From assembly GCA_002151545.1 (NCBI GenBank), contig CP021237.1:4216001-4280000 (forward strand): DNA of 64,000 nt. Reading direction: 5' to 3'. The notes beneath the pieces are model-generated. The model made no database searches. It was not told where the DNA came from and saw only the letters and a program-made list of their open reading frames with translations. Shown piece after piece: positions 42,191-51,378 of the stretch; position 1 is the first letter of the stretch; every line of letters begins with the position of its first letter. The position numbers and the translations under genes are program-made. This DNA is from Sphingobacteriaceae bacterium GW460-11-11-14-LB5. GTDB taxonomy: Bacteria; Bacteroidota; Bacteroidia; Sphingobacteriales; Sphingobacteriaceae.

Positions 42191-45007
42191 TTAATTAACC
42201 GTACTGCGGGGATTGCTTCTCTCGTTGTTCGCTCCTACTTTGGTTAATTTGTAATTTAGGGATAGGTAAAAATAACGGGTAATGTTATTGTACCGCACAT
42301 CTTCAATCCGGCTGCTGTTTACAATCCTATCGATATTGGTATTTTGATTCAAAATATCAAATCCTTTTAAACTTAAAGTTACCCTGCGTTTCATTAAATA
42401 TTTATTTATCCCGGCATTAAGCAAGAAATAATTGTTATTAAATCCATCCGCACGGCCCGCTGAGCCGATATGATCCAAATCAGCTTCCACCCTTAAATCT
42501 TTAATGAATTCGTAACTCAGATTTAAAGAATTGTTTAGCGTAAAATATTTATTGTCAATCGCCGATTCATCTGTATTATTTACTTTGGTATAAGCTACAT
42601 AAGCATAAATCCCTGCGTTAAATTTATCATCAATATCGTAGCTCCAATTGATGTTTGGCCCAATTTCGAACCTGTTGGTGATGTTTTTATTGCTGCTGAT
42701 AAAATTTGTTCTATGCTCGGTAAAAAAGTTCATCCCATAATTCATCCTCAAACCTTTAAGTTTTGAGGGCATTCCAAAAAATGTTCCGGCACGCAGGTAA
42801 TAGTTGCCGTTTACATTAATGGGTTTAACGGTCTGGATCCCGTTATTATAGGTAATATCATTTCCGGTATCATCAAAAGACAAGTTATATAAGAAATAAC
42901 CATTCCAATACCGGTTATTATCCGGGCTAAACGTATTGAAATTTACCGATAACCGGTGGTTTTTTCTAGCCTCGAGATCTGGATTTCCGATTCGTTGATA
43001 TAACGGGTTGGTATTGTTCTGCACAGGCTGTAAATCGGTTACCGACGGCAGGTTAACGCTCGCCCTATAGTTTATAGCGATGGTTTGATTGGCCTTATTC
43101 TTAAAATTGACCGTTAACCGGGGTAATAAATTGTAGTATGATTTTTCAATATTGCCGATGTTAGCCCCCACATTATTAAATACTTGTGCATTTAATAAAC
43201 TTTGCTGTCCATTCAGTCCGAAATTATAGGTCCAATCTTTTCCAGTGTAGATAAAACCCAATCCGGCTGTTTGCAAACTGTTACGGTTATCGAAAGTATT
43301 GGTTAACGATGGAACAACGGTCTCGTAACGGTCGGTAGTTGGGTTATAATCAAAAGTGATCTGCTGCGCATCAACCAAGCTCCGTGTAAAACCATAAGCA
43401 ATATTGGCGCTCCATTTTTGATTTAATGGGCGGGCATAATTTCCATTGATGGTGTATGTTGTCGAGGCATTTTCCTGATTGGCCTGTTGGTTGATTTTGG
43501 TAACAGTATTACTCCCGTTTGCATATTGGTTGAGCAATGATTGATTTAGCCAGTCAGAATTATAGGTATTTTGCGTACCATTTAAACGGAGCGAAACCGA
43601 ACCTTTCTTATTTGGTAATCTTCTGAGCACAGTAAACTCTCCAAATAAAGAAGGCGTAAAATTATGCTGATTGTAATACTGGTTTCCATCATTGGCCTTT
43701 CCTGTGGCATCAAAATTAGCATTGAAAGTGCGGTTATTAATATTGGTGGTATTGTTCAGGATCACATTCGGGCGCAGTACAATATCGGTTAACGAATCGG
43801 GATGATATTCTGCCTTGAAGTTAAAACGATGTGCCTGATTATTGCTGTTTCGATCGGTATTGTCTAAAGTGCGCAAAATATCACCTGAGCTTAAATCCTG
43901 GATATTGGATAGTTTATTACCTAAACCAGAAGAGAAATAGGTAAAATAACTTCCACTAATGGCCAGTTTATTGTTTTTGCCCCAGGAGTTACTGTAGTTT
44001 ACCCCTCCACTATGTGTAGTATAAAGTCCTATGGCACTATTATCAAAAACACCGCTCCCACCTATCGTTGTTTTGCCATTATTGCTATTGATAGAGAAAC
44101 TTCCTCCGGCAGGCGGGGCAAAAATATTCCCGATGTTTCCGCCACTGAAGCTGCTCAGGTCATCATAGCCAAAACTGGCATCGTTGGTATTATTGCTCAT
44201 GCCCAAAACTGCAAATTGCAGGTTTTTATTAAAGTGGTTAGCACTTAAATAACTTCCGTATTTATCGGTTGTTCCGCCCGCGAGGTTGGCATTTCCGAAC
44301 CAACCTTTTTTCTTGTCTTCTTTAATCGTTAGGTTTAAAACCTTCTCCCTCTGCCCGTCATCAATTCCGGTGGCTTTAGCTTCCTGTGTTTTACTATCAA
44401 TTAACTGCACTTTTGCAATGGCATCAGCGGGCAGGTTTTTGGTTGCCGTTTTTGGATCAGTGCCAAAAAAGTCTTTACCATCAACCGTTAACCGGGTCAC
44501 TTTCTGCCCCTGCACCAAAATACTTCCATCCTTATCAACCGTAACACCAGGTAGTTTTTTCAAAAGATCTTCTACTGCTGCATTAGGCCTGGTTTTATAA
44601 GCATCGGCATTAAATTCTACGGTATCTTTTTTAACCATTGCGGTAGCATAACGGCCACTCACGGCAACATCTTTAAGTGCAATGGCATCTTCTTCTATTT
44701 TTAATGTCCCCAGGTTAATGGCCTTTCCGTTTACATTTATATTTTTAGTGATGGAATGATAACCCATTGCGGAAATCCTGATTTTATAATTGCCGATGGC
44801 CACAACATTAAAAGAAAATTCTCCGGCTTTATTGGTTACTACACCTACTTTTTTGGTCGAATCAGACTTACCTGACAAAACGATACCCACATATTCAATT
44901 GGCTGGTTTGTTTTACCATCGATAATTTTTCCATTAATACTACCGCTCTGTTGTGCGAAGACTTTCGTAGATAATATGAACAGCAACATCAATAAGTAAG
45001 TTTTCAT
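42191..45007 (-). CDS. outer-membrane beta-barrel protein with N-terminal carboxypeptidase-like domain
   Basis: The product has 938 residues with signal peptide YLLMLLFILSTKVFAQ. A CarboxypepD-regulatory-like domain (GSINGKIIDGKTNQPIEYVG) is followed by a plug-like segment (AAVEDLLKKLPGVTVDKDGS, then VTRLTVDGKDFFGTDPKTAT). A long Asn-rich barrel contains FLLNAGINKYLMKRRVTLSL near the end. This is the TonB-receptor-like beta-barrel family common in Bacteroidota (unlike SusC, no SusD partner). The ligand is unknown. It stands alone, with no close neighbours in an operon. Confidence 0.87.
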   Translation of the reverse strand: MKTYLLMLLFILSTKVFAQQSGSINGKIIDGKTNQPIEYVGIVLSGKSDSTKKVGVVTNKAGEFSFNVVAIGNYKIRISAMGYHSITKNINVNGKAINLGTLKIEEDAIALKDVAVSGRYATAMVKKDTVEFNADAYKTRPNAAVEDLLKKLPGVTVDKDGSILVQGQKVTRLTVDGKDFFGTDPKTATKNLPADAIAKVQLIDSKTQEAKATGIDDGQREKVLNLTIKEDKKKGWFGNANLAGGTTDKYGSYLSANHFNKNLQFAVLGMSNNTNDASFGYDDLSSFSGGNIGNIFAPPAGGSFSINSNNGKTTIGGSGVFDNSAIGLYTTHSGGVNYSNSWGKNNKLAISGSYFTYFSSGLGNKLSNIQDLSSGDILRTLDNTDRNSNNQAHRFNFKAEYHPDSLTDIVLRPNVILNNTTNINNRTFNANFDATGKANDGNQYYNQHNFTPSLFGEFTVLRRLPNKKGSVSLRLNGTQNTYNSDWLNQSLLNQYANGSNTVTKINQQANQENASTTYTINGNYARPLNQKWSANIAYGFTRSLVDAQQITFDYNPTTDRYETVVPSLTNTFDNRNSLQTAGLGFIYTGKDWTYNFGLNGQQSLLNAQVFNNVGANIGNIEKSYYNLLPRLTVNFKNKANQTIAINYRASVNLPSVTDLQPVQNNTNPLYQRIGNPDLEARKNHRLSVNFNTFSPDNNRYWNGYFLYNLSFDDTGNDITYNNGIQTVKPINVNGNYYLRAGTFFGMPSKLKGLRMNYGMNFFTEHRTNFISSNKNITNRFEIGPNINWSYDIDDKFNAGIYAYVAYTKVNNTDESAIDNKYFTLNNSLNLSYEFIKDLRVEADLDHIGSAGRADGFNNNYFLLNAGINKYLMKRRVTLSLKGFDILNQNTNIDRIVNSSRIEDVRYNNITRYFYLSLNYKLTKVGANNERSNPRSTVN

Positions 45008-45203
45008 AGCTGAAATTTTGATTTTTAGTTTGGTTTTTATTCAACCTTTTCTTCAAAGGATTCAGCTATAAGACACAAAAAGAACCAAAGTGTGACAGAA
45101 AAAGATATTTTTTTTTAATAAGCCTAGTCGAAGACCGACTTATGAAATCTCAAAGGCAAGTGCAGGGGCAAACTTCGGAAGTCTGAGTACTTTGATGATC
45201 AAC

Positions 45204-45236
45204 AAAAAAGTCTTTCAGTTTTACCTGAAAGACTTT
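45204..45236 (-). terminator. intrinsic terminator after the His/Lys-rich small protein
   Basis: On the minus strand AAAGTCTTTCAG pairs perfectly with CTGAAAGACTTT (12 bp, short loop), followed by a T-run. It lies just downstream of the stop at 45243. Confidence 0.85.
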
Positions 45237-45242
45237 CTATTT

Positions 45243-45407
45243 TTAAGCTTTAGCAACTTTTTTGTGCTTTTTATGATGTTTTTTATGACCTTTTTTAGTC
45301 TGAGATTTTTCTGTACCTGTTTTTGCCGGAACAGTGGTTTGAGCGCTTACGGTATTAATGGTAAAAGCGGCTACTAATGCGATTACTAAAACTTTAATTG
45401 CTTTCAT
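45243..45407 (-). CDS. small exported His/Lys-rich protein
   Basis: The product has 54 residues. Signal peptide MKAIKVLVIALVAAFTINTV ends at SAQ, followed by a ~32-residue mature peptide whose tail is KKGHKKHHKKHKKVAKA. The many His and Lys suggest metal or polyanion binding, but no family function is known to me. An in-frame start at 45461 is rejected in favour of the signal-peptide ATG. It has its own terminator. Confidence 0.75.
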   Translation of the reverse strand: MKAIKVLVIALVAAFTINTVSAQTTVPAKTGTEKSQTKKGHKKHHKKHKKVAKA

Positions 45408-45486
45408 TTTCAAATTGATTAATGATGAATAAACCTGGTTATTTTGTTTATTAAATCTCAAAAATCAAGATGAAGATTTTATGAAT

Positions 45487-45885
45487 TTAAGGCAAGTCGA
45501 AAGCGTAAGTATACTTTAACTTTTTTCCGCTCAGCACATACTCAGAAACGACCTTTCCGTCAACCCATATCTTATATTCACCTTTAGATTTTGTCTTAGC
45601 AATGGCAAAAGTTGTAAACTGAACGTGGGTTCCTGATTTTAAGGTAACGCTTTTTTCCCAGGCGCCATTTACTTCTTTTAGCTCAGTTTCTTTTCCACTT
45701 TCATTGGAGTAAGTTACATCTGCTTTTAAACCATCGCCAAAGCTGGCCTGATAAACAACCTCGTAACTTTCTTTTTTAGGAACATTTAATTTGCCTTTCG
45801 ACATGGAATAGAATGTCGTCATGGTCTGAATCGAACAACTGCCCAGCATAAGCATGAACAAAAAACAAAAGGAAATATTTTTCAT
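45487..45885 (-). CDS. small lipoprotein, unknown function
   Basis: The product has 132 residues with lipoprotein signal ISFCFLFMLMLGSCSI (lipobox GSC). The mature part is beta-rich (ADVTYSNESGKETELKEV, then FTTFAIAKTKSKGEYKIWVD). I do not recognise the family. It may be transcribed with the His/Lys-rich gene that follows, with a 79-nt gap. Confidence 0.7.
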   Translation of the reverse strand: MKNISFCFLFMLMLGSCSIQTMTTFYSMSKGKLNVPKKESYEVVYQASFGDGLKADVTYSNESGKETELKEVNGAWEKSVTLKSGTHVQFTTFAIAKTKSKGEYKIWVDGKVVSEYVLSGKKLKYTYAFDLP

Positions 45886-46028
45886 TTGATAGGGTTTAGA
45901 TCGAGATGACGACTGCGCTTAGATAAAGGTTGCAAGGAGGCTGGAAATTATTGAATAAGCGAATTAGAGAATGGTTAAATCCTGGAATTGATTGCTAGGA
46001 TATTCACTCATTCAAAACTCACTCATTC

Positions 46029-46250
46029 TCATTTATGAAAGGTATCCAGGTATAATTCCTCTACTTTTTTACGTGCCCAGGGCATTCTTCTTAAAAACTT
46101 CAAGCTCGATTTTATCGTCTGGTTATTATTAAAGCAATCGATCCTGATGAGTGATCCCAGTTTTTCCCAACCATAGTGCACCTGCAGATCGGTTACAATT
46201 TTCTCTAAGGTAATACCGTGTAAAGGGTTATTTTTTTGCTGTTCGGCCAT
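46029..46250 (-). CDS. VF530-family DNA-binding protein
   Basis: The product has 73 residues. NNPLHGITLEKIVTDLQVHY, GWEKLGSLIRIDCFNNNQTI and KSSLKFLRRMPWARKKVEEL are the VF530/DUF2132 signature. A solved member binds DNA; the cellular role is not established. The TAACTTTG box at 46255-46262 lies 4 nt before the ATG and suggests its own promoter. Confidence 0.88.
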   Translation of the reverse strand: MAEQQKNNPLHGITLEKIVTDLQVHYGWEKLGSLIRIDCFNNNQTIKSSLKFLRRMPWARKKVEELYLDTFHK

Positions 46251-46254
46251 GCCG

Positions 46255-46262
46255 CAAAGTTA
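46255..46262 (-). promoter_or_regulatory. -7 box directly before the VF530 gene
   Basis: TAACTTTG on the minus strand is an exact TAnnTTTG match. It ends 4 nt upstream of the ATG at 46250, just past the methyltransferase stop. The -33 element is not clear. Confidence 0.4.
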
Positions 46263-46270
46263 AGGCAAAA

Positions 46271-46882
46271 TTATCGGGGTTTATATTGTGCCATCCAAAC
46301 ATTTGCGCCACCACAAACAGGATCGTTTATTTTATGGACAAGCACTTCAAAATGATTAGATTTAAGCAATGACAGATATTCATCAATACCTAAAGAAGCA
46401 TGAAATAAGTTTTCACCATTGTTCAGTCCCCAAACCTCTCCTCTACCGGTTCCTGAGGTAAACAACAAAACGCCGTTTGGTTTAAGATGGCGACTAAAAA
46501 TACCGAACATACCAGGCTGATCGGCTGCCGGGAGGTGAAAAAAACTATGCCAGGCAATGATCGCATCGAATTTTTCATCCAGGTCTAGTTTACGCATATC
46601 TTTCAGCATAAACGGCGTACCGGGAAAATTTAGTCTGGCCATTTCGAGCATCTGCTCACTGGCATCAACCCCCAGCACTTTTACATTTTGACTGATCAGA
46701 TATTCGAGTATGGGTTTTCCACTACCGCAGCCCAAATCTAAAACACTTGCATTTGGAGGCAGTTGCTTAAGTAAATCGTCCAGATAGGTTTTCTCCCCTA
46801 AAAAAGAATAGCGGTTTTCGGCGAACCACTTTCCGATTTTATTGTAAACTTTATATACGTTTTTGCGTTCTCCTTTTTCCAT
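46271..46882 (-). CDS. class I SAM-dependent methyltransferase
   Basis: The product has 203 residues. Motif I is VLDLGCGSGKPILEYL; the acidic motif is KVLGVDASEQMLEMARLNFP; motif IV region is FDAIIAWHSFFHLP; the post-motif is RHLKPNGVLLFTSGTGRGEV. A Rossmann-fold methyltransferase acting on an unknown small molecule. It follows the RidA-like gene by 15 nt. Confidence 0.85.
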   Translation of the reverse strand: MEKGERKNVYKVYNKIGKWFAENRYSFLGEKTYLDDLLKQLPPNASVLDLGCGSGKPILEYLISQNVKVLGVDASEQMLEMARLNFPGTPFMLKDMRKLDLDEKFDAIIAWHSFFHLPAADQPGMFGIFSRHLKPNGVLLFTSGTGRGEVWGLNNGENLFHASLGIDEYLSLLKSNHFEVLVHKINDPVCGGANVWMAQYKPR

Positions 46883-46897
46883 ATTAGAGTCTTTTAA

Positions 46898-47305
46898 TTA
46901 GCCGATAGCTGTGGCATCAATTTCAATCAGCATGCCGTTTAAAGCTAATCGCTGTACAGGAATGAGTGTATTCACCGGAAATTTCAGATCCGGCCATATT
47001 TTCGTAGATTCTTCTATTAAGATATGGTGTTTCTCCTCATCATAATCTACCACCAGGGTCGTGAGCTTAGCTATACTGGCCATGGTTAAACCTTTGCTTT
47101 TTAAAGCCAAAGCTATATTTTCGAATACAATACTTACCTGTGTCCGAAAATCGGCACTGAGTACACCATCCATCCTGCTACCACCCTGGCCGGCAACAAA
47201 TACCAGCAGGCTTTCGGCCGGAACAGAGGCTAAATGAGAATAACCATGCGGACGGGGATCGTATATACCTTCGGGATTAGTGATTTCTAAATTTGGTTTT
47301 TCCAT
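46898..47305 (-). CDS. RidA/YjgF-family protein
   Basis: The product has 135 residues. The fold is recognisable from GYSHLASVPAESLLVFVAGQ, FRTQVSIVFENIALALKSKG, and VNTLIPVQRLALNGMLIEID. RidA enzymes hydrolyse reactive enamines/imines released by PLP enzymes. The catalytic Arg of true RidA is replaced in many paralogues; here the last part reads PVQRLALNG, so the Arg may be conserved. First gene of the RidA-methyltransferase pair. Confidence 0.82.
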   Translation of the reverse strand: MEKPNLEITNPEGIYDPRPHGYSHLASVPAESLLVFVAGQGGSRMDGVLSADFRTQVSIVFENIALALKSKGLTMASIAKLTTLVVDYDEEKHHILIEESTKIWPDLKFPVNTLIPVQRLALNGMLIEIDATAIG

Positions 47306-47371
47306 CTGCTGTAAATTTAACAGGTGCTAAATTATTCGATAAGAAATAGTAAACCGTCGGTTGTTTGCAAT

Positions 47372-47403
47372 AAAAAACCTCCTGATCTTTTAAAATCAGG
47401 AGG
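47372..47403 (-). terminator. intrinsic terminator after the M1 peptidase gene
   Basis: On the minus strand CCTCCTGATTTT...GATCAGGAGG forms a 9-bp GC-rich stem followed by TTTTTTAT. It lies about 25 nt downstream of the stop at 47429. Confidence 0.85.
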
Positions 47404-47428
47404 CTATAATTATGGTGCCCAGGCTAAA

Positions 47429-49414
47429 CTAATTACCTGTAGCGGTCCAGGTATTATTATCTGTATTCGAATCTGGTAATACTTTATTTGGATCTAAAGT
47501 AACTGATTCGATCTCTTCGCTAGTTGGATAACGTACCAACCAGGTTGCGTTTTTCATCCAAACATCAACCGGAACTTTTACGATCTCTGTTTTACCGCTT
47601 TTGGTTTTAACCTGCAGGATGATTGGCATTGGCATTTTTTCCAGGTTTACTACTTTAATCGCGTAACCCACCAATTTATCATCTTGCTTAACAGCTTCAA
47701 CACCAGCAATACCCTGGTCCATTTTCCAGTTGTTTAACCACCAGCTTCTCCAAAACCAGGCTAAATCTTCACCCGCACCATTCTCCATCGAACGGAAGAA
47801 ATCGAAAGGTGTTGGATGTTTAAATGCCCAGTTTTTAATGTATTGACGGAAAGCATAATCAAAACGGTCTTCACCTAAAATCTGATTTCTCAAGATGTCT
47901 AAGCCCCATCCTGGTTTATAGTATAAATTCACACCAATATTACGCTCTGCCATACCATCGGGCATTAACATCATGTTTTCATAAACCGGGTTTCCAATAT
48001 TCGTTTTACCAACTTTATTCATATCGGTTGGCGCTGCAGCATACTCGCCTTTATTAAAACTACTTTTAGAAATACCATTGATAAAGGTATTAAAGCCCTC
48101 ATCCATCCAGCCATATTTACGTTCATTAGAACCTACAATCATAGGAAACCAGGTATGGCCAAATTCGTGATCGATTACGCCCCATGCACTTCCTTTTTTA
48201 GCTTTCCAGCCACAAAATACAATGCCAGGATATTCCATACCACCAACATTGGTAGCCACGTTAACAGCCATGGGATATGGATATTCGAACCATTTTGTAG
48301 AATAATGCTCAATGGTTGATTTTACATATTCTACTCCACGGCCATAGGCATCTTCACCATTGCTTTCTACTGGTTGTGCAGAAACGGCTAAAGCTTTTTT
48401 ACCACTTGGCAAATTAATTTTTGCGGCATCTAACACAAAAGATTTAGATGAGGCCCAGGCCGCATCGCGTGCATTTAGGATTTTAAATTTCCATGTTAGC
48501 TTGTCTTTAGCCGGACGTGACTGAGGGTTGGTAACCTCTGCTTCGGTCCGGATATGAACAGTAGCATCGCTGGTTTTAGCTGCATTCCATCTTTGTAACT
48601 GCTCTGGTGTAAAGACTTCGGCCGGATTTAATAATTCACCTGAACCCATTACGATGTGGCTTGCCGGTGCAGTGATGGCAAAGTTAATATCGCCATACTC
48701 GCAATAAAACTCACCACCGCCCCAGTATGGCAAAGTATTCCATCCTATCACATCATCATACACACACATGCGTGGAAACCACTGTGCCACGGCAAAAATT
48801 TCACCGTTTTTTGTAGTTAAATGTCCGGTTCTGTCTGATCCTTCTTTTGGTAAAACAAAAGAATAATCCATTTTAACTGTTACAATATCGCCATTAGCGG
48901 CCAGTGGCTGGTCTAAACGGATCTGCATACGTGTATCTTCTACCAGAGAAGTAAATTTTACTGCTGCAGCTTTTTGCGAAACACTGATGTTCTGGATTTT
49001 ATAACCACCATCAAATTTTTCGCCCTGGGCACCATAACGGCTTTTCGACGGCGTAATGGCATAACCCCGTGAAGTTTCTTTAAAGGTATTCTGATCTAAT
49101 TGCAGCCATAAATACGGCAATTTATCGGGACTGTTATTTTTGTAAGTAATGGTAACGGTACCAGTAACCGTATTTTTGGTTTCGTCGAGACTAGCTGTAA
49201 TGTTATAATCAACGCGGTTTTGCCAATATTTTGGTCCTGGTGCACCAATGGCAGAACGGAATTCATTCCCGTTTTGCGTATAAAATAGTGGTCCAAAGGC
49301 TTCAGCAGGGTTATAATTGTTAGCTGGTGCCGGTGTTGTAGCTTGTTGAGCCGATGCAGAAAAGGCAAAAGCGCAACCAACCAAACAAAAAGTGATTAGT
49401 TTAGTCAATTTCAT
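47429..49414 (-). CDS. M1-family (gluzincin) metallopeptidase, exported
   Basis: The product has 661 residues with signal peptide LITFCLVGCAFAFSASAQ. The catalytic zinc site is DHEFGHTWFPMIVGSNERKY (HEXXH plus downstream Glu in GWMDEGFNTF) at about residues 412-440. The exopeptidase motif is NVGGMEYPGI. A bacterial M1 aminopeptidase-like protein, probably periplasmic. It is flanked by terminators on both sides, so it is a single-gene unit. Confidence 0.9.
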   Translation of the reverse strand: MKLTKLITFCLVGCAFAFSASAQQATTPAPANNYNPAEAFGPLFYTQNGNEFRSAIGAPGPKYWQNRVDYNITASLDETKNTVTGTVTITYKNNSPDKLPYLWLQLDQNTFKETSRGYAITPSKSRYGAQGEKFDGGYKIQNISVSQKAAAVKFTSLVEDTRMQIRLDQPLAANGDIVTVKMDYSFVLPKEGSDRTGHLTTKNGEIFAVAQWFPRMCVYDDVIGWNTLPYWGGGEFYCEYGDINFAITAPASHIVMGSGELLNPAEVFTPEQLQRWNAAKTSDATVHIRTEAEVTNPQSRPAKDKLTWKFKILNARDAAWASSKSFVLDAAKINLPSGKKALAVSAQPVESNGEDAYGRGVEYVKSTIEHYSTKWFEYPYPMAVNVATNVGGMEYPGIVFCGWKAKKGSAWGVIDHEFGHTWFPMIVGSNERKYGWMDEGFNTFINGISKSSFNKGEYAAAPTDMNKVGKTNIGNPVYENMMLMPDGMAERNIGVNLYYKPGWGLDILRNQILGEDRFDYAFRQYIKNWAFKHPTPFDFFRSMENGAGEDLAWFWRSWWLNNWKMDQGIAGVEAVKQDDKLVGYAIKVVNLEKMPMPIILQVKTKSGKTEIVKVPVDVWMKNATWLVRYPTSEEIESVTLDPNKVLPDSNTDNNTWTATGN

Positions 49415-49454
49415 GATAATAATAAGGTTGTAATCAGGCGGTAAAGATAAAAAA

Positions 49455-49482
49455 TAACCACATATGGATTTATATGTGGTTA
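49455..49482 (-). terminator. hairpin with T-run upstream of the M1 peptidase gene
   Basis: TAACCACATAT (49455-49465) and ATATGTGGTTA (49472-49482) form a perfect 11-bp stem with a 6-nt loop. On the minus strand it is followed by TTTTTTATC, so it would stop transcription arriving from the 50-kb side. A TATCTTTA near-consensus -7 box follows directly. Confidence 0.7.
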
Positions 49483-49776
49483 GAATGTTACCAATAATGG
49501 TTATAATACAGTTAAAAATGCTTTTTTAAAATTTAATTCGATCAATACATATTCTTATTTATCAATATAATTGACTTTCCTAACGCGAGCCGTCATGCTG
49601 GCCTGTAACGAAGTGGAAAGCTTCGAAGTAAACCGAGCTTTAAGCGAGCTCACCGAAGGTAATTTATTTTACAGTAGAAATAGTATTTGTAATTATCTAG
49701 TAGCTACTATGTGGTCGGCATCTTTCCTGTAATAGACCTTGATCCAGAAGTTTCGGGACAGGGTGACGAGTCTTTG
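49483..49776. other. gene-free region with a dispersed repeat
   Basis: No gene is supported. Positions 49586-49672 match, in inverted orientation, 54005-54087 (see that entry). The remainder is AT-rich with no recognised signal. Confidence 0.5.
49586..49672 (+). repeat. dispersed extragenic repeat, copy 1
   Basis: It includes GTGGAAAGCTTCGAAGT and CGAGCTTTAAGCGAGCTCAC, followed by CGAAGGTAATTTATTT. The reverse complement of 54005-54087 matches at most positions over ~85 nt. Internal self-complementary words (AAGCTT, GAGCTC) give it hairpin potential. Confidence 0.65.
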
Positions 49777-50517
49777 TTAATTCGCTTTCAATTTGGGTAA
49801 ATCCTGCAGTTTTCTTTCCTGTGGCGTTAGTTTTTTCCAGGCTACAAAGGCGCGTGAAATATAATAAGCATAACGGTATGGCCTTTCTGCCTTTACTGCC
49901 TCTACCGAAGGGCGATATATAATCATGAAGTTTTTAAGTTCTTCACCCTCTAGTTTGGTCATATCTGTAATGGCCTTTGCGGTAAAGTTCTCATCAATTT
50001 CTTCGAGATACATTTCCTTTTCCTCTAAATCGGCCTCTTTTCGCTGTTGTCTTCTGTATTTACCATAGCCAAGGTTTAAGTTTAAGCCGCCAACCTTATC
50101 GGTCATGCGTTTACGGTTTAGATTTCCGCCCGTACTCAATAGCGTATATTTTTCGGCCAGTGGATCCTTCGCATCTGTAACCTGACTATTCATTCTTACA
50201 GCTGTAATATCGACATCTTTTAAACTATTCGTTTTAACCGGAAGATAAATTGTTCTATTTAATAAATTGGTTAGATACAAAGTATCGGTATGATAACCAA
50301 TGGCTGAGAATTCAATCAGATCACCAATATTGGCGCCTATAGTGTACTTGCCTTCTTTGTTTGTACTGGTTGTTTTTTTACTGTTCAGATTTCTGATGGT
50401 AACACCAGGCAGAGAAAGCGTTTTTTTCGAATAATCGAAAACTGTACCTGTAGTTACCGTTTGTGCAAAAACGCCAATAGGTAAGGCAAGCAATAGAAAA
50501 ATGATCAGTTTGTACAT
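49777..50517 (-). CDS. exported protein with carboxypeptidase-regulatory-like domain
   Basis: The product has 246 residues with signal peptide LIIFLLLALPIGVFAQ. A CarboxypepD-regulatory-like domain (TGTVFDYSKKTLSLPGVTIR, then NKEGKYTIGANIGDLIEFSA) is followed by a helical Lys/Glu-rich part (RRQQRKEADLEEKEMYLEEI). No barrel follows, so it is a periplasmic or surface protein of unknown role. The ATG at 50517 is chosen because it begins the signal peptide. Confidence 0.75.
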   Translation of the reverse strand: MYKLIIFLLLALPIGVFAQTVTTGTVFDYSKKTLSLPGVTIRNLNSKKTTSTNKEGKYTIGANIGDLIEFSAIGYHTDTLYLTNLLNRTIYLPVKTNSLKDVDITAVRMNSQVTDAKDPLAEKYTLLSTGGNLNRKRMTDKVGGLNLNLGYGKYRRQQRKEADLEEKEMYLEEIDENFTAKAITDMTKLEGEELKNFMIIYRPSVEAVKAERPYRYAYYISRAFVAWKKLTPQERKLQDLPKLKAN

Positions 50518-50585
50518 ACTCAAAAGTAACTTAGTTCGACATTTAAAAGCTGCATTTAACAAACTTTAACATTAGAACAATCGAA

Positions 50586-50933
50586 TCAGGCGAGTGTTTT
50601 TAAATAATTGTCATCATCAAACCCAATTAATATGGCTTTGCTGTTTTGCTCGATAATCGGGCGTTTTATGGCACTGGTATTTTCTTTTAAGTAAGCAATT
50701 GCCGAATCCTGGTTATCAATTTTAGCCTGCTCCTCTTTAGTTAGTTTTTTCCAGGTTAAACCTTTTCGGTTTAATACGGTTTCCCAACCGAAGGTATTAC
50801 ACCATTCATTTAGCTTTTCTGTGGTAATGCCTTTTTTCTTGAAATCGTGAAATTCAAAATCAACCTGATGTGCTTTTAACCAATCGAGCGATTTTTTAAC
50901 TGTATTGCAATTTGGAATTCCGTAAACGGTCAT
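50586..50933 (-). CDS. ArsC/Spx-family thioredoxin-fold protein
   Basis: The product has 115 residues starting MTVYGIPNCNTVKKSLDWLK. The single Cys in PNCNTVKK sits at the ArsC active-site position, and the C-terminal LIEQNSKAILIGFDDDNYLK fits the family. It resembles YffB/ArsC-like proteins; arsenate reductase activity is not shown by sequence. The longer in-frame start at 50969 is not needed. Confidence 0.82.
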   Translation of the reverse strand: MTVYGIPNCNTVKKSLDWLKAHQVDFEFHDFKKKGITTEKLNEWCNTFGWETVLNRKGLTWKKLTKEEQAKIDNQDSAIAYLKENTSAIKRPIIEQNSKAILIGFDDDNYLKTLA

Positions 50934-51378
50934 ATAAATTATTGAATTTTGAATGAGTGTTGAACGCAAGAAGCAAAGTTAATAAACTGTTTAGCTTTAT
51001 ACTTAATATTTTGAAGATCGTTGTTTTTATTGTGGAGCGTATCAAAAAGGCGATTTCAACTGAGATGCTGTCTTGTTGAGCCTGCCGAAACACCTTATAG
51101 CGTATTTAAATGAAATGAAACCTTCAACAGGCTCAGGATGACAAATCTATATTTATGATACAACCTCTAATAGTAATCATTAACTCCAGTGATGAGAACA
51201 CCTGTACACATTATCCAAGCGTTGTCAACATTTTAGCGAGGGGGCTATGAAAGTTGACAACTCTAAAATCCCACAATTCTAAAAATCTTATTCGTTCGTC
51301 ACATTTTTAAGCTCATCCATCACATTTTAATTACCGATGTAAATTCTCTTCGTAAAATTGTGGCATAAACAAAACACT
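50934..51378. other. gene-free region with a dispersed hairpin repeat
   Basis: It holds repeat copy 51044-51165. No supported gene. The LytS-like kinase promoter should lie between ~51290 and 51378, but no TAnnTTTG box is clear. Confidence 0.5.
51044..51165 (+). repeat. dispersed ~120-bp hairpin repeat, copy 1
   Basis: It shares AAGGCGATT, GAGCCTGCCGAAACACCTTA and GACAAATCTAT with the copy at 53868-53980. TTGAGCCTG and CAGGCTCA inside it pair to form a stem. Confidence 0.7.
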
